The notes under the pieces: generated by a model
What the model saw: only the letters and a program-made list of their open reading frames with translations
Told to the model about the DNA's origin: nothing
Database searches by the model: none
Assembly: GCA_021778935.1 (NCBI GenBank)
Contig: JAJYBQ010000032.1
Location: 1-14,222, forward strand
Direction: 5' to 3'
DNA: 14,222 nt
Source: Pseudomonadota bacterium
GTDB lineage: Bacteria > Pseudomonadota > Gammaproteobacteria > Burkholderiales > Burkholderiaceae
Part shown: positions 7,980 to 14,222 of the stretch, piece by piece
How the letters are laid out: each line of letters begins with the position of its first letter
How positions within the stretch are numbered: the stretch's first letter is position 1
Position numbers and translations under genes: made by a program

Positions 7980-8665
7980 GCCGACAACCCCTCCGGACCC
8001 AATTGCGCCCAGGCCCGCGCAAGACCCTGACGGGCCCGGCGCAGATCCCCGCCCAGGCGGACACAGTCCACACCATCCCGCGGCCGCCGCAACAAGGCGG
8101 CCAACATGGCCCCGAACCGCGGCCGACCGTACGCATCCACCCCCGCCATCGCCGCCCGCGGCAAGGCGGTTGCCGCGCCATCGATCACCGCGCGCAGCGC
8201 CAGGCCCGGAACACCAGCCGCATCGGCCACCTCCAGCACCGCCCCACTTTCCATGTCGACCGCGGCGGCCCCGGTTGTGCGGAACGCATCGGCCTTGTCC
8301 GCGACCGTCACCAAGGGCCGCGCCAGCGAGAGCAGGAGCCCTGCGACCGGTGCCGGCGACAGCCGCGCGGCGATCCGTTGCCGCCACGATGCGTCGACGG
8401 CGCGCACGATCCCGTGGTAAGCGACCCGTTCCGGCAGCAGCAACGCACCGGGCGCCAGTTCGGGCGCCAACGCGCCGGCGGTTCCGTAGCTCAGCAGGGC
8501 CGTCGCGCCCTCGGCCAGCAGGGCGCGCGCTGCATCGGCAGCGCGTTCCGGCCCCATGCCGCAGCAGCGCAGAAGCAGCGATGCGCCAAGCGCCACGGTG
8601 TTGCCGCACGCGCGCGCACCGTGCGGCAACACCGTGTCGGCCTCGGTTTGCAGCGCGACCACCAT
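7976..8665 (-). CDS. hpnG: HpnG, hopanoid-associated nucleosidase/phosphorylase
   Basis: This 229-residue protein is of the PNP/MTA-SAH nucleosidase type. It has the glycine-rich strand LLSYGTAGAL (57-66), the family signature VDMES (136-140) that contacts the ribose, and RAVID (158-162), probably carrying the catalytic Asp162. HpnG releases adenine from adenosylhopane, the HpnH product, to give ribosylhopane. ATG at 8665 lies eight bases after the shc stop. An alternative GTG at 8677 overlaps the shc stop as GTGA, as at other junctions here, and would add four residues; the ATG has the slightly better upstream purine stretch (GAGAG). Codons 10-24 are formed by a perfect inverted repeat, which is unusual and described separately. 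The N-terminal third is the least typical part. The assignment rests on motifs plus position between shc and hpnA. Confidence 0.85.
   Translation of the reverse strand: MVVALQTEADTVLPHGARACGNTVALGASLLLRCCGMGPERAADAARALLAEGATALLSYGTAGALAPELAPGALLLPERVAYHGIVRAVDASWRQRIAARLSPAPVAGLLLSLARPLVTVADKADAFRTTGAAAVDMESGAVLEVADAAGVPGLALRAVIDGAATALPRAAMAGVDAYGRPRFGAMLAALLRRPRDGVDCVRLGGDLRRARQGLARAWAQLGPEGLSA
7988..7994 (-). promoter_or_regulatory. Ribosome binding site for hpnA
   Basis: GGAGGGG on the minus strand, eight bases before the GTG at 7979 and inside the last codons of hpnG. It supports the GTG start, because the reading frame remains open for more than 600 bases upstream without any real start. 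Confidence 0.65.
8594..8636. repeat. Perfect 17-bp inverted repeat with 9-base loop inside hpnG
   Basis: The left arm CACGGTGTTGCCGCACG (8594-8610) is the exact reverse complement of the right arm CGTGCGGCAACACCGTG (8620-8636), separated by nine bases. It lies wholly inside hpnG, about 30 bases after the start codon, and encodes residues 10-24. In the mRNA it would form a very stable GC-rich hairpin just after the shc/hpnG junction. It has no following T-run, so it is not a classical intrinsic terminator. It may affect translation or mRNA decay, or may be a recent inverted duplication. The match is certain; its role is inference. Confidence 0.9.
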
Positions 8666-8673
8666 GCCGACTC

Positions 8674-10587
8674 TCACAACCCGGTCAAACGGCGATACCG
8701 CGCCAGTGCCCAGAGCGGGAAATACCAGCGGTAGCCATGATAGGTAAGGTAAAAGACGCGCGGGAACCCCGGCGCATTGAAATACGGGTCGCGCCAACGG
8801 CCATCCGCATCCTGGTGTTCCACCAGCCAGGCGATGCCGCGGTCCAGCGATTCGCGATGCTCCTCGCCTGCGGCCATCAGCGCCAGGCACGCCCAGGCGG
8901 TATGCATGACCGTCGAAGGCTGTCCGCGGCCGGCCAGGCCCGGATCGAAGTACGTGTCGTTGCTCTCGCCCCACCCGCCATCGCTCTGCTGCACCGAGGC
9001 CAGCCATCGCGCAGCGCGCGCCATCGCCTCGCGCGGCCGCTCCTCGCCGAGCAGTTCGAGCGCCACCAGCGCGGACCAGGTGCCATAGACGTAGTTGGTC
9101 CCCCAGCGACCGAACCAGGATCCGTTCGGCTCCTGCTCGCGCAGCAGAAAGTCCACCGCGCGCGCGATCGCCGGGCGATCCTGCGGCCGTCCCAGATAGG
9201 ACAGGAATGCGATCACCCGCGCGGTCACGTCCGCCGTCGGCGGATCGAGCAGGGCCTTGTGATCGGCGAATGGAATCTCGTTGAGGTAATCGTGGGTATT
9301 GTCGGCATCATAGGCGGCAAAGCCGTCGTTCTTCGACTGCATCGCCACCAGCCAGTCCGCCGCCCGGTCCAGCGATGCAGGGCGGTGCGGCTCGATCACG
9401 CGGGCGATCGCCCATGCGACCGCCGCCGTATCGTCGAGGTCGGGATAGAAATGATTGTGGTACTGGAAGGCCCAGCCGCCGCCCGGCACACCCGGGTGGT
9501 TGACCTGCCAGTCGCCGGGTTCATCGAGGATCTGGCGCTCCAGCAGCCAGCCCACCGAACGATGCATCTCGGGCGTCGAAACCCCGCTTTCGCACAGGGC
9601 GTGCAGCGCCAGTGCCGTATCCCAGGTGGGCGAGACGCAGGGCTGGCAATACGCGTCGTCCTCGCGCTCGACCACCAGCAGCCGCAAGGCGCGGCGGGCC
9701 TGGACCCGATACGGATGGTCCGGCGCATAGCCGAGCAGCGCCAACGCCTGATACGAGTTGGCCATCGCCGGGAAGATGCCGTTGATCCCATCCTCGCCGT
9801 TCAGGCGCGCCGTGAACCACTCCTCCGCAGCACGAACGGCGCGGCGGCGCAGCGCCGCGGGAATCAGCGGCTCGCACAGGCGGCCCAGTGAATCCAGCAG
9901 CAGGAACGCCCGCCCCCAGCGCGTGGTGCCGGCGCCGGCCTTCATGTAGTCCCGGATCCGCTCCGGATCCCGGTGGAACAATTCGCGAATGCCGAGCCCG
10001 GTCGGGTTGGCCGCGCGCGCGCGCAGGCTGCACAGCACGAACAGCGGCACCATCACCGTGCGCGCCCAGGAGGACACTTTGTAGATGTGGAAGAAGAACC
10101 AGCGCGGCAGCAGCATCACCTCGACGGGGATGAACGGCACCGCGTGCCAGGGAACCTGACCGAAATAGGCCAGCGTGATGCGCGTGAACACGTTGACACG
10201 CTCGGCGCCACCGCGATCCAGGATCGCCTGGCGCGCCCGCTGCATGTGCGGGGCCTCCGGGTCGTCTCCCGCCAGCTTGAGCGCGTAATAGGCCTTCACC
10301 GCGCAGCTGAGATCGGTCTGTCCGCCCCAGTAGAGCGGCCAGCCGCCGTCGGCGTTCTGGTGTTCGCGGATGTAGCGCGCCAGCTTCTCCTGCAGCGCCG
10401 CGTCGATTTCATCCATGTAATGCATCATCAGGATGTATTCGGACGGGATGGTGCAGTCCGCTTCGAACTCGAAGCACCAGTGGCCGTCCGGGCGCTGCCG
10501 CGCGGTCAGGGCCGAGCGAGCGCGCGTGATGGCGGCATCGAGGCGTTCGTCCATGGTCTGCGGTGCGAAGAAGGTCTTTTCGTACAT
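8674..10587 (-). CDS. shc: Squalene-hopene cyclase
   Basis: This 637-residue enzyme cyclises squalene to hopene (and hopanol) at the inner membrane and defines the cluster (also called hpnF). The catalytic acid motif is DLDDTA at 383-388, as expected for DXDDTA. Repeated QW-type motifs are visible, including QNADGGWPLYW (77-87), QEPNGSWFGRW (485-495), QQSDGGWGES (533-542) and HQDADGRW (591-598). GTNYVYGTW (496-504) and the C-terminal YHGYRWYFPLWALARYRR are family-typical. The length matches bacterial cyclases. ATG at 10587 lies five bases past the stop of the squalene synthase gene, with only a weak purine stretch (TGAGAT) as ribosome site, so coupling is likely. Open frame upstream of this ATG is the other gene out of frame. 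Function is very secure. Confidence 0.97.
   Translation of the reverse strand: MYEKTFFAPQTMDERLDAAITRARSALTARQRPDGHWCFEFEADCTIPSEYILMMHYMDEIDAALQEKLARYIREHQNADGGWPLYWGGQTDLSCAVKAYYALKLAGDDPEAPHMQRARQAILDRGGAERVNVFTRITLAYFGQVPWHAVPFIPVEVMLLPRWFFFHIYKVSSWARTVMVPLFVLCSLRARAANPTGLGIRELFHRDPERIRDYMKAGAGTTRWGRAFLLLDSLGRLCEPLIPAALRRRAVRAAEEWFTARLNGEDGINGIFPAMANSYQALALLGYAPDHPYRVQARRALRLLVVEREDDAYCQPCVSPTWDTALALHALCESGVSTPEMHRSVGWLLERQILDEPGDWQVNHPGVPGGGWAFQYHNHFYPDLDDTAAVAWAIARVIEPHRPASLDRAADWLVAMQSKNDGFAAYDADNTHDYLNEIPFADHKALLDPPTADVTARVIAFLSYLGRPQDRPAIARAVDFLLREQEPNGSWFGRWGTNYVYGTWSALVALELLGEERPREAMARAARWLASVQQSDGGWGESNDTYFDPGLAGRGQPSTVMHTAWACLALMAAGEEHRESLDRGIAWLVEHQDADGRWRDPYFNAPGFPRVFYLTYHGYRWYFPLWALARYRRLTGL
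10012..10024. repeat. Alternating CG run (13 bases) in shc
   Basis: An uninterrupted alternating CG tract within shc, coding for the Arg-Ala-Arg-Ala stretch near residues 189-192. Such tracts can adopt Z-form DNA and slip during replication. No function is implied beyond GC-rich codon use. Confidence 0.6.
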
Positions 10588-10591
10588 GATC

Positions 10592-11674
10592 TCAGGCGTC
10601 CCGGGGCGATACCGGCAGGTAGACCGCGCACCGCGCACCACGCGGCAGGCCGATGCCTGCCCCCGCGAACAACTGCCGCAACAATCCGTCGCGCGACGCC
10701 GCGAAGCGGCATACCGCGATCGTCGCCGCAACGCTGCGGCGCGTGATCTTGACCTGCCGCCCCTCGTGGAAATCGAGGTGGCGGTGCAGCTTGCGCAAGG
10801 TCAGCATGGCCATGCCGATCGCCCACAGGCAGAAATTGCGGATGCCCGTCTCGTCGCGCGGAATCAGCAGGGTGTACTCCAGCGCCTCTTCCAGACAGTT
10901 GCGGGCTTCCCCGATCAGCAGATCCATCGCCTTGCCGAAACCCGGCTGGGGATGCTGCGGATCGAGACGGCTCAGATCACAGCCCTGGGCAAGAAATACG
11001 TCGCGCGGCAGCCAGCAGGCGCCGCGGATCCGGTCTTCCCAGACGTCCTTGAGAATGTTGGTCATCTGCAGGCCCTGGCCGAACGACACCGAGCGCGCCA
11101 TGAGGCCGTCACGGTTGCGCGCAATTTCCGGGGAGTAGTCGCAGAACAGGCGGGTGAGCATCTCCCCCACCACCCCGGCGACGTAGTAGCAATAGCGCGC
11201 GTGCTCAGCCAGGTCGGTCAGGCCGTCAAGGCTCTTGCGCTGCTGAAACTCCGCCATGCCGTCGGCCATCACCCGCACGCATTCGGTCAGCGCGGCGCGC
11301 TGCGCCGGATTGAAGCCGCGCATGATCGCGATCACCCGCGGAATCGCGCGCACCAAGGTATGTTCGTCGGCGGACGCCGTGGGCGACAGCGTGGGGATCA
11401 GTTCATCGACCCAGGGTTGCGGCGCCTCTTCGCCCGCCAGGGAGCGCAGGAACCGGTCGTAAAACCGGCGTTTGTCGGCCACCGGCAAGGTGACTTCATC
11501 TTCGATCGTGTCGATGATGCGGCAGAGCAGATACGCGTTGCCGACCACCCGGCCCAGCGAACCGGGAAGCTGCGGAATGGTGAGCGCGAATGTGCGCGAG
11601 ACGCCATCCAGCAACGCGTCCTGCAGGCGATCGTCCTCGGCCTGCGCCGCCGGCATATCGCTAGCGTGGCTCAT
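10592..11674 (-). CDS. Squalene synthase, SQS type (farnesyl-diphosphate farnesyltransferase family)
   Basis: This 360-residue trans-isoprenyl diphosphate synthase-fold protein contains the first Asp-rich motif DTIED (55-59) and the second, NILKDVWED (206-214, Asp210 and Asp214). It also has SRTFALTI (26-33) and YCYYVAGVVG (161-170). These read like true one-enzyme squalene synthases rather than HpnC or HpnD, whose first motif is typically of the EVDDAVDE kind. SQS condenses two farnesyl diphosphates to presqualene diphosphate and reduces it with NADPH to squalene. The C-terminal membrane anchor of eukaryotic SQS is not seen. The ATG at 11674 comes one base after the hpnH stop (TGACATGA), and shc follows four bases after its own stop. 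A presqualene-diphosphate-only activity (HpnD-like) or dehydrosqualene formation cannot be excluded from sequence alone. Confidence 0.88.
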   Translation of the reverse strand: MSHASDMPAAQAEDDRLQDALLDGVSRTFALTIPQLPGSLGRVVGNAYLLCRIIDTIEDEVTLPVADKRRFYDRFLRSLAGEEAPQPWVDELIPTLSPTASADEHTLVRAIPRVIAIMRGFNPAQRAALTECVRVMADGMAEFQQRKSLDGLTDLAEHARYCYYVAGVVGEMLTRLFCDYSPEIARNRDGLMARSVSFGQGLQMTNILKDVWEDRIRGACWLPRDVFLAQGCDLSRLDPQHPQPGFGKAMDLLIGEARNCLEEALEYTLLIPRDETGIRNFCLWAIGMAMLTLRKLHRHLDFHEGRQVKITRRSVAATIAVCRFAASRDGLLRQLFAGAGIGLPRGARCAVYLPVSPRDA

Positions 11675-11675
11675 G

Positions 11676-12785
11676 TCACCGCGGCTCCGCGCGCTCGCCA
11701 CCGGTCGAGATGGGAATGGTCTCGATGCTCGGATGCCGCATCGTCGGTTCGGGGACCATGTCCCCGGTGGTGCGCGGTCCGCGAAGGCGCACCAACAATG
11801 CCTTGAGGGGGTGTGCGACCGCATCCTCGACCGCGGTTCCCTCGTAGCCGCAATGCGCGAGGCAATTGCTGCACGCCGGATGATTGCCGGTTCCATACCG
11901 ATCCCACTCGGTTTCCTCCATCAACGCCCGGAAACTCTCGGCATAGCCGCCGTCCGCCATCAGGTAGCAGGGACGCTGCCATCCGAAAATATTGCGCGTG
12001 GGATTGCTCCAGGGCGTGCAGTCGTACGCCTGATTGCCGGCCAGGAAATCCAGGAACAGGCTGGAATGGTTGAGCCGCCAGCGGCGACCCGGTTCCGTCC
12101 CCCGCTTGAAGATCTCGCGGAACAGCCGCTTGCTCTGACGGCGTTGCAGGAATACGTCCTGGCGCGGCGCGCGCTCGTAGCTGTAGCCCGGCGACACCGT
12201 GATGCCTTCCACGTCGAGTTCGGTGCAGAAGTCGAAGAATTCCGCGACCTCCTCGGGGTTTTCGCCGAGGAACAGGGTGCAATTGACGTTGACCCGGAAC
12301 CCGCGGCGACGGGCTTCGCGGATCGCCTCGACCGCCTTGTCGAACACCCCCTCACGACAGACGGACGCATCGTGGCGCTCGCGCAAGCCGTCGAGATGGA
12401 TCGAAAACGTCAGATAGGGGGACGGCTGGTACTCATCCATCTTGCTCTCGAGCAGGATGGCGTTGCTGCAAAGGTAGACGAATTTCCGCCGCGCCACGAT
12501 CCCGGCAACGATCGCGGGCATGTCCTTGTGGATCAGCGGCTCGCCACCGGGAATCGACACCACCGGCGCATCGCATTCGTCGACCGCCGCCAGGCATTCC
12601 TCGAGGGTCAGCCGGCGGCTCAGGATTTCCTGCGGGTAATCGATCTTGCCGCACCCCGCGCAAGCGAGGTTGCACTGGAACAGCGGCTCCAGCATCAGGA
12701 CCAGGGGATAACGACGCCGGCCCTGCAGCTTCTGGCGAAGCACGTAACGGGCGATGCGGTACTGCTGGATCAGAGGAATGCTCAT
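11676..12785 (-). CDS. hpnH: HpnH, radical SAM adenosylhopane synthase
   Basis: This 369-residue radical SAM protein adds the 5'-deoxyadenosyl group to hopene, giving adenosylhopane, the first step of C35 hopanoid side-chain building. The cluster-binding cysteines are Cys38, Cys42 and Cys45 (CNLACAGC). Further radical SAM elements are SIPGGEPLIH (77-86), with the GGE motif, and FSIHLDG (127-133). A C-terminal set CSNCLAHC (305-312) is SPASM-like in spacing, although its role in HpnH is unclear to me. ATG at 12785 is seven bases past the ispH stop. The ribosome site is weak (AAGAAA), so translation may depend on ribosomes finishing ispH. Length, motifs and context agree well with HpnH. Confidence 0.95.
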   Translation of the reverse strand: MSIPLIQQYRIARYVLRQKLQGRRRYPLVLMLEPLFQCNLACAGCGKIDYPQEILSRRLTLEECLAAVDECDAPVVSIPGGEPLIHKDMPAIVAGIVARRKFVYLCSNAILLESKMDEYQPSPYLTFSIHLDGLRERHDASVCREGVFDKAVEAIREARRRGFRVNVNCTLFLGENPEEVAEFFDFCTELDVEGITVSPGYSYERAPRQDVFLQRRQSKRLFREIFKRGTEPGRRWRLNHSSLFLDFLAGNQAYDCTPWSNPTRNIFGWQRPCYLMADGGYAESFRALMEETEWDRYGTGNHPACSNCLAHCGYEGTAVEDAVAHPLKALLVRLRGPRTTGDMVPEPTMRHPSIETIPISTGGERAEPR

Positions 12786-12792
12786 AAACAGA

Positions 12793-13749
12793 TCAGATTT
12801 CTTGGCTGCTGGCGGCGGTGCGCCGATTTTGCTGAAGAACAGCGGGCAGATGGAAGCTCACTTGCTCCGGTTCGGCGGTCAACTGGCGCACCTCGATGTC
12901 TTCCATGCCCGCCAGCCGTTCCAACACATCCTGAACGAGGCGCTCCGGCGTGGATGCCCCGGCGGTCACGCCTACCCGCATACCGGGAACGATCCACGCG
13001 GGATCGATCTCGCTTGCGTCTTCCACCAGGTAAGCGGCCATTCCGGCCTGGGCGCCGACTTCCCGCAGTCGGTTCGAGTTGGAGCTGTTCCGGGCGCCGA
13101 CCACCAGCAGCAACTGGGCGTCCTGCGCCAGGATCCGGACCGCATTCTGCCGGTTCTGGGTAGCGTAGCAGATCCCGTCGAGCTCGCGTCCTCGAATCGC
13201 CGGAAATCGTGCACGCAAAGCCGCGATTGTATCCCGGGTATCGTCCACGCTCAAGGTGGTCTGGGTGACGTAGGCCAGACGCTCCGGGTCGGACACCGTC
13301 AGGCGGGCGACGTCTGCCGGGCCGGATACGATGTGCACCGGACCGGGAATCCGCCCCCGCGTCCCCTCGACCTCGGGGTGGCCGGAATGGCCGACGATGA
13401 TCACGGTCGCCCCTTCGACGCTGTACCTCCGGGCCTGCAGATGGACCTTGGCCACCAGCGGGCAGGTCGCATCGATCACGTTCAAGCCGCGCGCGCGCGC
13501 CTCGTCGACCCGCGCATCGGACACGCCATGGGCGCTGAAAATCGTCACCGCCCCGGCCGGAACATTGGCCAGATCCTCGGTGAAGACCGCGCCGCGGGCG
13601 CGCAGCGCGGCGACCACATACTGGTTATGCACGATCTCGTGCAGCACATAGACCGGCGATCCGTACGCCTCGATGGCCCGCTCCACGATTTCGATCGCGC
13701 GCACCACGCCAGCGCAAAAGCCCCTGGGTTGGGCAAGAACGACTTCCAT
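12793..13749 (-). CDS. ispH: IspH, 4-hydroxy-3-methylbut-2-enyl diphosphate reductase
   Basis: This 318-residue iron-sulfur enzyme performs the last step of the MEP pathway, reducing HMBPP to IPP and DMAPP. The three cluster ligands are Cys12 (RGFCAGV), Cys96 (DATCPLV) and Cys194 (DGICYATQ). Substrate-site His41, His74 and His124 and Glu126 (GHSGHPEV, 120-127) are all in place, as are SSNSNRL (222-228) and TAGASTPERL (262-271). ATG at 13749 is preceded by a strong GGAGGGG; an upstream in-frame extension (to 13845) lacks these features and is rejected. It is the first gene of the hopanoid operon, only seven bases before hpnH, suggesting that precursor supply is co-expressed with hopanoid synthesis. 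It could be the sole ispH or a second copy; the window cannot tell. Confidence 0.96.
   Translation of the reverse strand: MEVVLAQPRGFCAGVVRAIEIVERAIEAYGSPVYVLHEIVHNQYVVAALRARGAVFTEDLANVPAGAVTIFSAHGVSDARVDEARARGLNVIDATCPLVAKVHLQARRYSVEGATVIIVGHSGHPEVEGTRGRIPGPVHIVSGPADVARLTVSDPERLAYVTQTTLSVDDTRDTIAALRARFPAIRGRELDGICYATQNRQNAVRILAQDAQLLLVVGARNSSNSNRLREVGAQAGMAAYLVEDASEIDPAWIVPGMRVGVTAGASTPERLVQDVLERLAGMEDIEVRQLTAEPEQVSFHLPAVLQQNRRTAASSQEI
13488..13500. repeat. Alternating CG run (13 bases) in ispH
   Basis: An uninterrupted alternating CG tract within ispH, in the segment coding Ala-Arg-Ala-Arg around residues 84-87. It has the same length and type as the tract in shc. It is likely a by-product of Ala/Arg codon choice in GC-rich DNA. 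Confidence 0.6.
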
Positions 13750-13752
13750 ATT

Positions 13753-13759
13753 CCCCTCC
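13753..13759 (-). promoter_or_regulatory. Ribosome binding site for ispH
   Basis: GGAGGGG on the minus strand; its GGAGG core ends five bases before the ATG at 13749. It is the strongest ribosome site in the operon together with the one before hpnA, and it decides the ispH start. Confidence 0.7.
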
Positions 13760-13860
13760 AGCGCCACCCACCGCGTCGGTGTCCACCTGCGACATCCGGC
13801 GCAATCGCCGCAAACGCCCCGGAAACGATTCCCCTTCCGTGCCACGACAGGAAAGCGCGG

Positions 13861-13869
13861 AGTATCCCA
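13861..13869 (-). promoter_or_regulatory. Candidate extended -10 promoter for the ispH-hpn operon
   Basis: The minus strand reads TGG followed by GATACT (hexamer at 13866-13861), an extended -10 type sequence about 110 bases before the ispH start and inside the only long non-coding gap. No convincing -35 is present at 17 bases (TGTAAC is a poor match). It is the best candidate seen for the start of the operon transcript, but it is only a motif match. Confidence 0.35.
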
Positions 13870-13990
13870 GATTCCTCGTGAACGTTACATAAGCGCTTCG
13901 GCCGACTCCCACCCGCCCACCGGCGAACCGGGCGTACGAAGATCCGCGCCCCGAGCACAGTCCGCCGCACGCGGGGCGAGTACTCCGCCG

Positions 13991-14222
13991 TCAGGGCACC
14001 GTGCCGCCGGCGGCGACGTAGGCCTGATACGGGAAGACGATCGAGCCGATGAGATTGAACACTTTCTGCAGATCGGCCGACGGCGCGTCGGAAACATAGA
14101 GCAGATCGTGGTCGCGCATCGGAAAGGTTTCCGCGGCGAACAGGACCGCCGGATCGCGCAGGTCGAACTCGAAGATCGTCGGAACCTTGCCATCGACGGG
14201 CGGCACCCCGCGCAACTCCGAC
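13991..14222 (-). CDS. Polysaccharide export outer-membrane protein, C-terminal part (Wza-like, partial)
   Basis: This is the last 76 residues of a gene that enters from the right edge and stops at 13991; its start is outside the window. The visible part includes IFEFDLRDPA, DHDLLYVSDAP and LQKVFNLIGSIVFP. This matches the usual end of Wza/polysaccharide biosynthesis-export lipoproteins, where the sequence after the SLBB domains reads like 'GDVIYVSNAP...LQKFLNL'. Such proteins form the outer-membrane channel for capsule or exopolysaccharide. It lies on the same strand as the hopanoid genes but 241 bases away from ispH, so it is probably a separate transcription unit. No in-window start codon should be taken as real. 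With only the tail visible, a related channel cannot be excluded. Confidence 0.75.
   Translation of the reverse strand, partial: SELRGVPPVDGKVPTIFEFDLRDPAVLFAAETFPMRDHDLLYVSDAPSADLQKVFNLIGSIVFPYQAYVAAGGTVP

Larger units (their letters stand above)
13750..13990 (-). other. Non-coding gap upstream of ispH
   Basis: About 241 bases without a credible gene. It holds the ispH ribosome site, the candidate promoter, and an AT-richer stretch around 13875-13892 containing AACGTT. Near the end of the upstream gene there is a possible 7-bp hairpin (CGCCCCG 13947-13953 with CGGGGCG 13972-13978) without a T-run. The open frames crossing it show no family features. Confidence 0.6.

Noticed and set aside
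4385..9891. Further long plus-strand open frames (4385-6163, 5656-7176, 7771-9891)
   Set aside because: They are antisense to well-supported hpn genes with low-complexity compositions. They arise because stop codons are rare in this GC-rich DNA.
10588..10731. N-terminal extension of squalene-hopene cyclase
   Set aside because: The frame is open, but the extension is Arg/Cys-rich, overlaps the squalene synthase 3' end, and goes beyond the usual length. ATG at 10587 fits the family.
11675..11896. N-terminal extension of the squalene synthase
   Set aside because: It overlaps the end of hpnH in another frame, and the family N-terminus begins shortly after the ATG at 11674.
11472..13163. A 563-codon plus-strand open frame
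   Set aside because: It crosses the squalene synthase, hpnH and ispH genes in antisense, and no recognisable domain is present.
13947..13978. Possible intrinsic terminator after the polysaccharide export gene
   Set aside because: The 7-bp CGCCCCG/CGGGGCG hairpin has a loop of 18 bases and no T-run follows on the minus strand, so it is too weak to call.
1..14222. Novel defence, mobile or CRISPR system
   Set aside because: All coding space is explained by hopanoid, ispH and polysaccharide export genes. No transposase, integrase, direct-repeat array or tRNA was seen.

Overview
The window is one tightly packed hopanoid (bacterial triterpenoid lipid) gene cluster. Every recognisable gene lies on the minus strand, so it is transcribed from the right edge to the left. 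The base composition is strongly GC-rich and the large plus-strand open frames are codon-bias shadows. The set of Hpn proteins, the RND exporter HpnN and the SQS-type squalene synthase point to a Gram-negative, hopanoid-making proteobacterium, most likely beta or gamma. The exact taxon cannot be read from the sequence.

Layout in transcription order: the 3' end of an outer-membrane polysaccharide export gene (14222-13991, cut by the window edge); a 241-base non-coding gap with a candidate extended -10 promoter; then ispH, hpnH, a squalene synthase gene, shc (squalene-hopene cyclase, hpnF), hpnG, hpnA, hpnI, hpnJ, hpnK, hpnN and the start of hpnL, which runs off the left edge. From ispH to hpnL the largest gap is only 7-8 bases. 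Five junctions (six if hpnG starts at GTG) are 4-base start/stop overlaps and one is a 26-base overlap, so this is almost certainly one operon with translational coupling.

The genes form a near-continuous pathway. IspH makes the C5 isoprenoid units. A farnesyl diphosphate synthase must come from elsewhere. Squalene synthase makes squalene and SHC cyclises it to hopene. HpnH adds an adenosyl group and HpnG removes the adenine to give ribosylhopane. HpnA is an SDR enzyme of unproven role, perhaps the reduction to bacteriohopanetetrol (BHT). HpnI, HpnK and HpnJ attach GlcNAc, deacetylate it and convert it to the cyclitol ether. HpnN exports hopanoids towards the outer membrane, and HpnL is an integral membrane protein of unsettled function. 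No hpnC, hpnE, hpnO or hpnP is present in the window.

The cluster is a known system. The least expected item is a perfect 17-bp inverted repeat with a 9-base loop inside the first codons of hpnG. Other points worth following are the SQS-type (not HpnC/D/E) squalene route, the leading ispH, and several coupled non-ATG starts. No RNA genes, CRISPR arrays or mobile elements were seen.
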